Assembly: GCF_009930875.1 (NCBI RefSeq)
Contig: NZ_CP025249.1
Location: 806,001 to 870,000, forward strand
Reading direction: 5' to 3'
Length of the DNA stretch: 64,000 nt
DNA from: Actinomyces sp. 432
GTDB lineage: Bacteria > Actinomycetota > Actinomycetes > Actinomycetales > Actinomycetaceae
Made by a program: the position numbers and the translations under genes. Within the stretch, counting starts at the first letter, position 1. Every line of letters starts with the position of its first letter. Under the pieces are notes generated by a model. That model did not search any database, was not told where the DNA came from, and saw nothing but the letters and a program-made list of their open reading frames with translations. Below, piece by piece: positions 17,690-26,070 of the stretch.

Positions 17690-19426
17690 TCAGATGCCCA
17701 GGACGCCGCGCAAGTCGGCCTTTATGGCGTCTAGGCGCTTGGCGGCGGCGCGGCGGGCCACCTCCACCGGTTCGTCGACGGCCACGGGCATGACCACTTC
17801 GCAGTAGCACTTGAGCTTCGGCTCGGTGCCCGATGGGCGTACCACCACCCGGTCGTTTGCCGCGGTCTTGAAGATGAGGCCGTCAGTCGCGGGTAGGCGC
17901 TCCCCGTTGCCGTTGTTCGCGCCGTCCATCAGGTCGAAGACGTCCACCACCGGGGATCCGGCCAGCGTGGCTGGTGCTCCCCCGGACCGCAGCCGCTCCA
18001 TGGCGTTGGTGATGAAGCTCTTGTCCTCTACCCGCACGCTGAGCGGGCTGGTCGCATACAGGCCGTGTTCTCGCGCCAGGCGGTCCAGCAGGTCATCCAG
18101 CGTACGTCCCTGCTGCTTGAGCGTGGAGGCCAGCACCGCCAGGCGCACCGAGGCGGAGATACCGTCCTTGTCTCGCACCGCCGCCGGATCCACACAGTAT
18201 CCCAGCGCCTCCTCATAGCCGAATACCAGGTTCGGCTCGCGGCTGATCCACTTGAAGCCGGTGAGTGTGTTGCGGTGCGCAAGCCCGTGCGCCTGCGCGA
18301 TCTTGCGCAGCAGGCGAGAGGAGACGATCGAGTTGGCCAGCACCCCGGTGCCGGTGAAGGCGGCCAGCTCGGCAGCCTGCTCTCCCAAGAGGGAGCCGAC
18401 CTCATCGCCGGTCAGCTGCCGCCAACCGCCGCGGGCGTGCTCATCCGGCACTGCGGCTGAGCAGCGGTCGGCATCCGGGTCGTTGGCGATGATCAAGTCC
18501 GCGCCTACCTCACGGGCCCGCGCAAAGGCCAGGTCCAGGGCCCCGGGTTCCTCCGGGTTGGGGAAGGCCACTGTAGGGAACTCCGGGTCCGGGGCGAACT
18601 GCTCGGGCACCACGACGACGTCGTCGAAGCCGGTCCGGGCCAGCACCTCCCGGCAGATCTCCCCGCCGACCCCGTGCATGGCGGTCAACACGATCTTAAG
18701 TGGTGCCACGGCCCGCGTGCGGGCGGCCTTGACCGCGCGCTGCACGTACTCCTCAACCATGTCCGCCCCGATTGTCTCCCAGCCGTCCTCGGGCATGGGC
18801 ACGGAGGCAAGCGGGCCGACGGCGGCGATCTTTGCGGCGATGGCCGAGTCATGTGGCGGGACGATCTGCGCGCCCTGCCCGGAGCCGGTTACGGCGCGGC
18901 CGCCCAGGTAGACCTTGTAGCCGTTGTCCTGGGGCGGGTTGTGCGAGGCCGTCACCATGACGCCGGCGTCGGCGCCCAGCCTTCGCAGGGCGAAGGCGAG
19001 CACGGGCGTGGGGCAGTGAGTGTCGAACAGGATGGCGCGCCCGCCGGCGCCGGTGACGACGGCGGCGGTGTCACGCGCGAAGCGCGCTGAGCCGTGGCGG
19101 GCGTCGTAGCCGATGACCACGCGGAACCCGTCCCCCAGCATCTCGTGCAGGTAGGCGGATAACCCGGCGGCGGCACGGATCACTACCACCCGGTTCATGC
19201 GGTTGGGACCCCCGCCCAGGCGCCCGCGCAACCCGGCGGTACCGAACTGGAGCGTGCCGGAGAAGGCATCAGTGAGCGCGGCTGCTGCGGCGGCGTCACC
19301 GGCACGGTACGCGGTGAGCAGATCGGTCAGTTCCCGGCGGGTGTCGGGGTCTGGATCCTCGGTGATCCAGGCGGTAGCGGCGGCGTCCAGATCGACGGCG
19401 GCCGCATCCTGGGGCGGATATGTCAT
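17690..19426 (-). CDS. Phosphohexomutase (phosphoglucomutase/phosphomannomutase family)
   Basis: Alpha-D-phosphohexomutase of 578 residues, the long actinobacterial PgmB/ManB type that interconverts hexose-1- and hexose-6-phosphates. The active-site serine loop is TASHNPPQDNGYKVYLGG, the metal loop DPDADRCS, the sugar loop GYEEALGY and the phosphate loop RPSGTEPKLK. All four are intact. Which sugar is preferred cannot be decided; mannose-1-phosphate for ManC is one option. A -10-like TACGGT lies 6 nt before the ATG at 19426 with no ribosome site, suggesting a leaderless mRNA. It is not part of the nucleoside operon, which faces it. Confidence 0.92.
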   Translation of the reverse strand: MTYPPQDAAAVDLDAAATAWITEDPDPDTRRELTDLLTAYRAGDAAAAAALTDAFSGTLQFGTAGLRGRLGGGPNRMNRVVVIRAAAGLSAYLHEMLGDGFRVVIGYDARHGSARFARDTAAVVTGAGGRAILFDTHCPTPVLAFALRRLGADAGVMVTASHNPPQDNGYKVYLGGRAVTGSGQGAQIVPPHDSAIAAKIAAVGPLASVPMPEDGWETIGADMVEEYVQRAVKAARTRAVAPLKIVLTAMHGVGGEICREVLARTGFDDVVVVPEQFAPDPEFPTVAFPNPEEPGALDLAFARAREVGADLIIANDPDADRCSAAVPDEHARGGWRQLTGDEVGSLLGEQAAELAAFTGTGVLANSIVSSRLLRKIAQAHGLAHRNTLTGFKWISREPNLVFGYEEALGYCVDPAAVRDKDGISASVRLAVLASTLKQQGRTLDDLLDRLAREHGLYATSPLSVRVEDKSFITNAMERLRSGGAPATLAGSPVVDVFDLMDGANNGNGERLPATDGLIFKTAANDRVVVRPSGTEPKLKCYCEVVMPVAVDEPVEVARRAAAKRLDAIKADLRGVLGI

Positions 19427-19432
19427 GGGGCG

Positions 19433-19438
19433 ACCGTA
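19433..19438 (-). promoter_or_regulatory. -10-like box of the phosphohexomutase gene
   Basis: TACGGT on the minus strand is separated from the ATG by exactly 6 nt; no Shine-Dalgarno is visible. Confidence 0.5.
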
Positions 19439-19562
19439 CCGTGCGCAGGCACGCTGACGGAGCGGCCGTGACAGCCGTCATGGGTGGTAGTGAGCACATC
19501 CGGCTCACAGGATTCCGGTCGCACCGGGTGTCTCCAGGCCGTGCGATGGACGTTGGGGGATC

Positions 19563-20387
19563 ATGCGCTTCATGACCAAGGACCTCAGCCGCGGCGGCAA
19601 GCCGCGCGTAAAAAACGGCTCGCGCGAGACCTACCGCAAGGGGCCGGTGATGCTCCGCGGTGCTCAGATCCCCACTCGTACTACGGACGCCCGCCTGCTG
19701 GACCGACGCGGCGACGCCGACTGGCTGCACGCCGATCCCTGGCGTGTGCTGCGCATACAGTCCGAGTTCGTTGAGGGATTCGGGGCGCTGGCAGAAGTGG
19801 GCCCCGCGATCAGCCTATTCGGCTCGGCTCGCACGCCGGCCGATCACCCGAATTACGTCCTGGCCGAGCAGATCGGGGCGGGGCTCGCCGATGCCGGCTA
19901 CGCCGTCATCACCGGTGGGGGCCCCGGCATCATGGAGGCGGCGAACAAGGGAGCTCGGGAGGCCGGCGGTATCTCGGTGGGGCTCGGTATCGAACTGCCG
20001 CATGAGCAGGGCATGAACGACTATGTGGACCTGGGGGTCAACTTCCGGTACTTCTTCGCCCGCAAGACCATGTTCCTGAAGTACTCCGACGGATTCGTGA
20101 TCATGCCGGGCGGCATGGGCACGCTGGACGAGCTGTTTGAGGCGGTCACCCTGGTGCAGACCCAGAAGGTGCCGTCTTTCCCGATCGCCCTCGTGGGGTC
20201 CGAGTTCTGGGGTGGCCTGGTCGACTGGCTGCGCGCGACGCTGGTGGAGGCTGCGACGATCGATGCCGATGACCTCAGCCTGATGCGGGTAGTGGATACG
20301 GCCTCCGAGGCGGTGGACTTTGTGGTCGATGCCGCGCGCACCATGCGGGCCAATGGGCTCACCCGTACCCCGGACAGGGCGGAATAG
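19563..20387 (+). CDS. LOG-family (TIGR00730) Rossmann-fold protein
   Basis: 274-residue relative of LONELY GUY cytokinin-nucleotide phosphoribohydrolases, often mislabelled lysine decarboxylase. Signatures are GGGPGIMEAANKGA and the active-site PGGMGTLDE loop. The family cleaves purine nucleoside 5'-monophosphates, freeing the base and ribose-5-phosphate; the natural role in non-plant-associated bacteria is unclear. About 80 residues precede the conserved core, including a basic start. An ATG three codons downstream (19572) is an alternative start. It resembles Rv1205 in a gene block also shared with mycobacteria. Confidence 0.85.
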   Translation: MRFMTKDLSRGGKPRVKNGSRETYRKGPVMLRGAQIPTRTTDARLLDRRGDADWLHADPWRVLRIQSEFVEGFGALAEVGPAISLFGSARTPADHPNYVLAEQIGAGLADAGYAVITGGGPGIMEAANKGAREAGGISVGLGIELPHEQGMNDYVDLGVNFRYFFARKTMFLKYSDGFVIMPGGMGTLDELFEAVTLVQTQKVPSFPIALVGSEFWGGLVDWLRATLVEAATIDADDLSLMRVVDTASEAVDFVVDAARTMRANGLTRTPDRAE

Positions 20388-20537
20388 GCCGCGCAGCACG
20401 GGGCCGGATCGGCCCGCTCGCGGCGGGGCCGCGGCGTGGAGTCAGCCACGTTTCAACCCGAAGTGGCGTCATTATGCCGTAGACTCAACCTGGGAGAAGC
20501 GGTAATAGTCCGCTAGCCATCACTGAAAGGGGAGCAC

Positions 20538-20705
20538 ATGGCTGCCATGAAGCCCAGGACCGGCGACGGGCCGCTCGAGGTCGTCAAGGAGGGCCGCTCC
20601 ATCATCATGCGGATGCCGCTGGAGGGCGGCGGCCGGCTGGTCGTTGAGATCACGCCCGATGAGATCAAGGAGCTGCAGGAGGCACTGGCCTCCGTGAAGT
20701 ACTGA
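20538..20705 (+). CDS. DUF3117 small protein
   Basis: 55-residue protein starting MAAMKPRTGDGPLEVVKEGR and ending ITPDEIKELQEALASVKY, a family found across Actinobacteria (Rv1211 in M. tuberculosis). The function is unknown. A good ribosome site, AAAGGGGAG, precedes the ATG. It is encoded between the LOG protein and O-methyltransferase genes, as part of a conserved neighbourhood. A hairpin at 20819 ends the gene pair. Confidence 0.92.
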   Translation: MAAMKPRTGDGPLEVVKEGRSIIMRMPLEGGGRLVVEITPDEIKELQEALASVKY

Positions 20706-20818
20706 TCGCTGAAGTACGCAACAGTACTTAGCAGCTACCGGGAGTACCGCAGCGCGTCCTGGTGCTGTTGCCGCGCTGGCAACGGCGCGCGAACATGAAG
20801 TAGAAGACTGGCAGGTCC

Positions 20819-20849
20819 GTCCGCCGGGCCGCTTAGGCCCGGCGGACGG
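20819..20849. terminator. Terminator hairpin containing the methyltransferase stop codon
   Basis: Perfect 13-bp arms (20819-20831 and 20837-20849) with a 5-nt loop. The loop holds the minus-strand stop codon (20833-20835), and the right arm encodes the last codons of the methyltransferase. It also ends transcription from DUF3117 on the other strand. Confidence 0.7.
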
Positions 20850-21467
20850 CGACTAGTAGGCCGTCGTCAACCGGCAGCAGCGAGGTGAGCAGATTCGCCT
20901 CGTCCCGCAGGGACTTGCCCAGTTCACGCGCCGCAACCGTGGTGGCGTCCCGGCGCGCCGGGTCTGCAACGTGGTCATTCCACAGGGCGTGTGTCACTAC
21001 CAGGACGCCTCCCGGCCGCAGCATGCGGATTGCCTGCGGCGTGAGTTGAGCCGCCTCCTCAGGGTCGACGTCGAGCACCACCATGTCGTAGGAGTGAGCA
21101 GCCATACGCGGCATGACGTCCGAGGCGCGCCCCTGAATGACACGGGTGCGGGCACTGGGGTATCCGGCGTCGTCAAAGGCCCGGCGGGCCTCACGCTGGA
21201 ACTCGGGCTCGACGTCGATGGTGGTCAGCACGCCGTCGGCGCCCATGCCTGCCAGCAGCCACAGGCCGGAGACGCCCGTGCCCGTGCCCACCTCGGCGAC
21301 GGACTTGGCGCCGCTGACAGCGGCCAGCATGCGCAGGGCGGCGCCCGTGGCCGCAGAGACCGGGTCGGTTCCCAGCTCGATGCCGCGCAGGCGGGCCTGA
21401 GCGGCCGGTTCCCCTCTAGCGGGAACTCTTCCGTGTAGGACCAGCTCAGCGTCTTGTCAGCAGCCAC
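20833..21467 (-). pseudogene. O-methyltransferase (class I SAM, family 3), frameshifted
   Basis: SAM-dependent O-methyltransferase similar to Rv1220c, about 211 residues if repaired. The N-terminus KTLSWSYTEEFPLE is in one frame, and the rest is in another. That second part includes AEVGTGTGVSGLWLL (SAM site), DMVVLDVDPEE and MLRPGGVLVVTHALW. The break is at a G4 run on the minus strand (21411-21414). Adding one G gives EFPLEGEPAAQARLRGIELG, which reads naturally. The GTG at 21467 is preceded by AGGAGG at 8 nt. Substrate is unknown. Sequencing error at the homopolymer is the likeliest cause of the break. Confidence 0.82.
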
Positions 21468-21625
21468 CGTATGCTCCTCCTGCGGCACCGGGCCGCCTAT
21501 CCGTCACTTGAACTCCGATGATGCCGGATCGCCGGTACGGAGTCAGGCCCATTCTTTCAGGTCCAGCTCGGTTTTCGTGTCCACCCGCCCGCATAGTTGC
21601 CCATACCGCTCCTTATGCTGGTCCT

Positions 21626-21631
21626 TATACT
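21626..21631 (+). promoter_or_regulatory. -10 box of tatB, leaderless start
   Basis: TATACT stands 6 nt before the ATG at 21638 with no ribosome site. Confidence 0.6.
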
Positions 21632-21637
21632 GGCGTC

Positions 21638-22630
21638 ATGTTTCCGGGCATCTCGGGTGCGGAGTTCTTCGTCCTCCTGCTGGTACTAGTCATTGTGGTG
21701 GGTCCGCAGCGCCTGCCCGAATACACCCGCAAGCTGACGCAGGGCGTGCGGCGGCTGCGTGTGTTCCTCGACAACGCCAAGACCCAGATCGCCGAGGAGG
21801 TCGGCCCCGAGCTGAGCGAGCTGGACCTGTCCGACCTGGACCCGCGCAACTACGACCCCCGCAAGATCGTGCGCGACGCGCTGGGGGAGGACCTCGAGGC
21901 CATTCGCCGGGACCTGACCAACCCCTTCCAGTCGGTGATGGAAACCGCCAAGGAGGCCAGTGACGAGGCCGCGGCAGCGGTCAGTGGCAAGGGCCAGAAG
22001 AGCTCCAAGTCGTTGTCGCGGATGATTGAGGACAAGGCCGACGAGACGCGCGCCGCTCGGGCTGCGGCGAAGCCCACCGCGGCGGGCCCCTCAGTGGAGC
22101 CTGGGCCGGCGCCGAGCCAGGCACGGGACGGGGCTGGCGCGGATGCGTCCGAGAACGGCGTCAAGGACCCGCAGCAGGCAGCTGCCGAGGCGGCAGCGGT
22201 GACAGCCGAGCTGCCTCAGGTCGACTCGGTTGCTGCCGCAGGTGCGGAGTCCGACGCCAGCGGGGATGCAACCACGGAGCGCGCCGCGGATACAGGCGAG
22301 TCCACCTGCGGGGATGCCGTGAGCGGGGAGGATGCCGCTGCCGCACGTGCTGCGGCTCAGCCCGCCGTGGATGCCGGTGACACGGTCACGGCCGAGATCC
22401 CCGAGGTGCAGCCACCCGCCGCCGACGAGCCGGCTGCGGATCAGGACGCGGCTGCAGAACCGCAAGTGGCTGCGGATGCGGTCGCGGCCAGTGTCCCCTC
22501 CAGTCTGGAGGCGGAAGCGGCACGGCACGGGGACGCGCAGACTCTGCGCCCGGTCTCGCCGCGCGACATTGTGCGCGCCGCAAACGAAGCGGCCCGTACT
22601 CGCGCCGAGGCCGCCGCGGCCCTCATCTGA
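21638..22630 (+). CDS. tatB: Sec-independent translocase subunit TatB
   Basis: Component of the twin-arginine export pathway, acting with TatC as receptor for folded precursors. One N-terminal membrane helix (about 8-21, FFVLLLVLVIVV) is followed by the hinge GPQRLPEYTRKL and an amphipathic helix. Length is 330 residues, about twice the common size, because of a long Ala/Glu/Asp-rich tail of low complexity (from about 120). The start is fixed by homology and by the TATACT box 6 nt upstream; the frame open before it is not coding. The neighbour mrp matches the mycobacterial tatB region; tatA and tatC are not in the window. Confidence 0.88.
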   Translation: MFPGISGAEFFVLLLVLVIVVGPQRLPEYTRKLTQGVRRLRVFLDNAKTQIAEEVGPELSELDLSDLDPRNYDPRKIVRDALGEDLEAIRRDLTNPFQSVMETAKEASDEAAAAVSGKGQKSSKSLSRMIEDKADETRAARAAAKPTAAGPSVEPGPAPSQARDGAGADASENGVKDPQQAAAEAAAVTAELPQVDSVAAAGAESDASGDATTERAADTGESTCGDAVSGEDAAAARAAAQPAVDAGDTVTAEIPEVQPPAADEPAADQDAAAEPQVAADAVAASVPSSLEAEAARHGDAQTLRPVSPRDIVRAANEAARTRAEAAAALI

Positions 22631-22672
22631 CCCCGTCCGCCTCCCCGCTCACCCTGCCGACGGTCCTCCATC

Positions 22673-22720
22673 GCCGAGTTCGGTAGGCGTTACGTGCCGA
22701 GTTCGGTCGATACGGTAATC
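22673..22720. repeat. 23-bp-period repeat, locus 3
   Basis: CCGAGTTCGGT occurs at 22674 and 22697 (23-bp spacing) with TTACGTG before the second copy, sharing a core with the arrays at 930 and 17491. It lies between the convergent tatB and mrp genes. Confidence 0.6.
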
Positions 22721-22752
22721 GACACGGGTCCGGAGTGGACCTGCGCGCTATC

Positions 22753-22791
22753 CGCGGTTGCCCGCGCCGAAGGGGCACACGGGCAACCGCG
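22753..22791. terminator. Hairpin between tatB and mrp
   Basis: 12-bp perfect arms (22753-22764 and 22780-22791) around a 15-nt loop between convergent genes. Confidence 0.6.
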
Positions 22792-22799
22792 CGCCTGGG

Positions 22800-23951
22800 T
22801 CAGCGCGCGGTGACCGGGCTGATTCCGAGCGACATCCCGGACAGCCCACGCGCACGATGCCCGAGCTTCCGGGCGACTGCCGCCAGCTTCACGGCAGCGG
22901 GGGAGTCCGCGGCGGGTGCGCCGCCGCGGGCGATGGCCGCCGGCACGCCGACGTCGGAGCCCTCGCGCAGGCGGATGTCCAGCGGTAGCTGCGCCAGCAG
23001 CGGCACGTCGTAGCCGAGTGTGGATGTCAGCGACTGTGAGACGGCCTGGCCTCCGCCGGAGCCGAAGATCTCCAGGTGAGAGCCGTCTGGCTGCGGCAGA
23101 TAGGACATGTTCTCGATGACGCCGACGACCTTCTGGTGAGTCTGGGACGCAATCAGGCCGGTGCGTTCGGCCACCTCGGCCGCGGCGGTTTGCGGCGTGG
23201 TGACCACCAGGATCTCGGCCTCCGGTAGCAGCTGCGCCACGGAGATGGTCACGTCGCCGGTCCCCGGCGGCAGGTCTAGCAGCAGCACGTCCAGGTCGCC
23301 CCAGAACACGTCGGAGAGGAACTGCTGCACTGCGCGGTGCAGCATGGGCCCGCGCCAGACGACCGGCTGCTTGTCCTCCACGAACATGCCGATGGAAATG
23401 ACCTTCACCTCGTGCGCCAGAGGCGGCACGATCATGCCATCCAACTGGGTGGGCACTTGATTCACCCCCAGCATGCGGGGGATGGAGAAGCCGTAGATAT
23501 CGGCGTCGACGACCCCGACGCTCAAGCCCTGGGCCGCCATAGCCGCGGCCAGGTTCGCGGTTACGGAGGACTTACCCACCCCGCCCTTGCCGGAGGTGAC
23601 CGCGTAGACACGGGTGAGGTTGCCGGGCTGGGTGAAAGGAATGACCGGTTCGGCGGCCCCACCGCGCAGGCGAGTGCGCAGCTCGGCGCGCTGCTCGTCG
23701 GTCATGACCCCCAGGTTGACGCGTACATCGGTGACACCCTCCAGGGCGCCGACCTCCTTGCTGGTGTCAGCGGTGATGGTGTCGCGTAGCGGGCAGCCGG
23801 CCACCGTCAGCAGTACGCCTACGGTAACCACGCCGTCGGCAGAGATCTCAACGGAATCGACCATGCCCAGGTCGGTGATCGGGCGGCGCAGCTCGGGGTC
23901 GATCACCCGCGCGAGCGCCTCGCGGACTGCGTCTTCGGTGAGGAGGCTCAT
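22800..23951 (-). CDS. mrp: Mrp/NBP35 family iron-sulfur carrier ATPase
   Basis: P-loop ATPase thought to carry or insert Fe-S clusters, 383 residues. The N-terminal MIP18/DUF59 domain covers about 1-90. The ATPase domain has the deviant Walker A GKGGVGKSSVTANL (about 118-131), DADIYGFSIPRMLG and LLLDLPPGTGD. The CxxC pair found in many Mrp/ApbC proteins before the EIFG segment is absent; ENMSYLPQPDGSHLEIFG stands there. A -10-like TAGGAT lies 6 nt before the ATG, so it is probably leaderless. It corresponds to Rv1229c in the mycobacterial order. Confidence 0.92.
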   Translation of the reverse strand: MSLLTEDAVREALARVIDPELRRPITDLGMVDSVEISADGVVTVGVLLTVAGCPLRDTITADTSKEVGALEGVTDVRVNLGVMTDEQRAELRTRLRGGAAEPVIPFTQPGNLTRVYAVTSGKGGVGKSSVTANLAAAMAAQGLSVGVVDADIYGFSIPRMLGVNQVPTQLDGMIVPPLAHEVKVISIGMFVEDKQPVVWRGPMLHRAVQQFLSDVFWGDLDVLLLDLPPGTGDVTISVAQLLPEAEILVVTTPQTAAAEVAERTGLIASQTHQKVVGVIENMSYLPQPDGSHLEIFGSGGGQAVSQSLTSTLGYDVPLLAQLPLDIRLREGSDVGVPAAIARGGAPAADSPAAVKLAAVARKLGHRARGLSGMSLGISPVTAR

Positions 23952-23957
23952 GCCACA

Positions 23958-23963
23958 ATCCTA
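23958..23963 (-). promoter_or_regulatory. -10-like box of mrp
   Basis: TAGGAT on the minus strand, 6 nt before the ATG at 23951. Confidence 0.55.
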
Positions 23964-24107
23964 TGGCCCGTTGGGAGGTACGCCGTAGGCCGTTATCGTG
24001 GTGAGGAGCACGTCGACGGCGGGAATGTAGCCGGCGTGAATGCGAGCCGCCCCACTGGCCGACGGCGAAGGCGGCGGATGAGGAGCGTGAGGCCGCGGGC
24101 CGGCCGG

Positions 24108-24686
24108 TCAGCTCCCCGCAGCGTCCGTGCCGCTCCGGGGACCTACGCCGCCGTCGTCAACCAGGTCCTCGTGGAGCTCCTCGCGCGTCCGGCGCTCCTC
24201 CTGCAGCAGCTCCTCCAATACGCTGCGCAGCTCGGAGCGCACGAAGTCGCGGGTGGCGACGTCGTTCATCGCCAGGCGCAGGGAGGCGATCTCACGCGTG
24301 AGGTACTCGGTGTCCTCAAGGTTGCGCTCGGCACGCTGCCGATCCTGCTCGGCGATAACGCGGTCGCGGTCGTCCTGCCGGTTCTGCGCCAGCAGAATCA
24401 GCGGTGCGGAGTAGGAGGCCTGGGTGGAGAACGCCAGGTTGAGCAGGATGAAGGGGTAGGGGTCCCAGGGAGCGTCCTCGCTGATCTTCGCGAGCAAGAC
24501 ATTCGCCGCGATCCAGGCGACCACGAAGATCGTCATATACGCCACGAACTTGGGCGAGCCCATGAAGCGGGCGGTGGCCTCGGCGAAGCGGCCGAACCCA
24601 TCTGAGCGTGCCGGACGTCGGGGGCCGAGCCACCGCAGCAGTCGTGAACGGCGGCGGGTGATCGGCTGGTCGAGCTGGTCAGCCAT
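24108..24686 (-). CDS. DUF1003 membrane protein
   Basis: 192-residue protein with two membrane helices around residues 45-66 (VAYMTIFVVAWIAANVLL) and 75-100 (FILLNLAFSTQASYSAPLILL), typical of DUF1003. A long charged coiled-coil-like tail (about 105-175) rich in Arg and Glu follows. Function is unknown. The ATG at 24686 has AGGAG 5 nt upstream and lies inside the end of the MgtE-like gene, so the two are translationally coupled. The same pair occurs together in other Actinobacteria, hinting at a shared ion- or envelope-related role. Confidence 0.85.
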   Translation of the reverse strand: MADQLDQPITRRRSRLLRWLGPRRPARSDGFGRFAEATARFMGSPKFVAYMTIFVVAWIAANVLLAKISEDAPWDPYPFILLNLAFSTQASYSAPLILLAQNRQDDRDRVIAEQDRQRAERNLEDTEYLTREIASLRLAMNDVATRDFVRSELRSVLEELLQEERRTREELHEDLVDDGGVGPRSGTDAAGS

Positions 24687-25971
24687 TGGCACTCCTCTCA
24701 ATCATCTCGTCGGTGACGGCGTCGTCCGCCTCACGCCAGTCATCGGGCATCAGGTGGTCCAGGACGTCGTCGACGGATACGGCGCCGAGCAGGCGCCCGG
24801 CGTCGTCGAGCACGGGCACGGCCGTGAGATTGTATGTGGCCAGCAGGCGGGTGACGGTTCCGATCGAGTCTGTGGCGTGAACGTCATCAAGGTCCCTGTC
24901 CAGGATGGATCCCAGCAGCTGCTGGGGACGCTCCCGCAGGGCGCGCTGCAGGTGCACCATGCCCAGGAAACGACCGGTGGGAGACTCCAGCGGAGGGCGG
25001 CACACGAAGGCGATGGCGGCCAGCGCCGGAGGCACCTCCGCCTTACGCGCCTGCGCCAGGAAGGTGGCGACGGTGGCCTCAGGCGGCAGGATGATCGGCT
25101 CGGTGGTCATCAGGCCGCCGGCCGTGTACTCGTCGTAGGTCATCAGGCGGCGCACATCCTCGGCCTCCTCCGGCTCCATCAGGTCTAGCAGCTGGTTGGC
25201 CATGGGGGCGGGTAGGGCCGAGACCAGGTCGGCAGCGTCGTCGGGCTGCATCGCGTCCAGGACGTCGGCGGCGCGGGAGGCGTCGAGCCCGGAGAGGAGG
25301 GCGACGGCCTCGTCATCGGACAACTCCTCGGTGGCGTCCGCCAGGCGTTCGTCGGACAGCTCAGCGGCGACCTCCAGCTGCCGGGTCAACGGTAAGTCGG
25401 ACAGCACGTCGGCCAGGTCCGCGGGCTTGAGCCCCTCCATGGTGGCCAGTAGCGCGGTCGCCCCCTGCTGATCGGCGGAGCCGGCCAGGCCGGTGACCTC
25501 GTCGGGGCGCACGGTGAAGGTCTCGCCCCGCCGCAGCCCCAGCGGGCCGGAGGAGCCGCGCTGCACGAATAGGCGAGTCACCTTCCAGTCCATGCCCCGG
25601 TCCCGCTCGATGGCGACGTCACGGATGGTGACCTGGCCCGAGCCGTCCCGCATCGTGACGACCCGGTCCAGCAGCTCGCCGACGACGAGGGTCTCCACCC
25701 GCCGCTGCTCGAAGCGGCGGATATTCACCAGGCCGGTGGTGATCACGGCGCCAGGCTCAATCGCGGTCACCCGTGACAGTGGCAGGAATACGCGGCGCCG
25801 CCCCGCCACCTCGATCACTAGGCCGACGGCGCGCGGCTGCCCGCGCAGCCGGATGAGCACTACTACGTCGTGGACCTTGCCGACGGCGTCGCCGATGGGA
25901 TCAAAGACGGTTGTGCCCACGAGCCGGGCGACGAAGACTCTGAGGGTGGTGCGCGTCTTGTTGTTCTCCAC
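24679..25971 (-). CDS. MgtE-N/CBS domain protein without membrane domain
   Basis: 430-residue cytosolic protein. PRC-barrel-like segments (about 12-150) are followed by the MgtE N-terminal helical repeats (LKPADLADVLSDLP through LMEPEEAEDVRRLM, about 190-310) and a C-terminal CBS pair. It lacks the five membrane helices of the MgtE Mg2+ channel, so it cannot itself transport; a sensor or regulator role is inferred. The GTG at 25971 is chosen because conserved sequence begins there. TAGGCT lies 7 nt upstream. It overlaps the DUF1003 gene by 8 bp and is divergent from the stress-protein gene. Confidence 0.82.
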   Translation of the reverse strand: MENNKTRTTLRVFVARLVGTTVFDPIGDAVGKVHDVVVLIRLRGQPRAVGLVIEVAGRRRVFLPLSRVTAIEPGAVITTGLVNIRRFEQRRVETLVVGELLDRVVTMRDGSGQVTIRDVAIERDRGMDWKVTRLFVQRGSSGPLGLRRGETFTVRPDEVTGLAGSADQQGATALLATMEGLKPADLADVLSDLPLTRQLEVAAELSDERLADATEELSDDEAVALLSGLDASRAADVLDAMQPDDAADLVSALPAPMANQLLDLMEPEEAEDVRRLMTYDEYTAGGLMTTEPIILPPEATVATFLAQARKAEVPPALAAIAFVCRPPLESPTGRFLGMVHLQRALRERPQQLLGSILDRDLDDVHATDSIGTVTRLLATYNLTAVPVLDDAGRLLGAVSVDDVLDHLMPDDWREADDAVTDEMIERSANG

Positions 25972-26070
25972 GGCAGCCAGCCTATCGGCGCGGCGCGGGC
26001 AGCGCCGTCGCATGGTTTCGCCTGACGATGAAGTCGCCCGTGAAGCAGACGGGCGTGGGACGATGAGCCC

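Noticed and set aside
17504..17734. Small open frame after deoC (76 residues)
   Set aside because: Its first part is made of the 23-bp repeats and its middle of the hairpin; no ribosome site.
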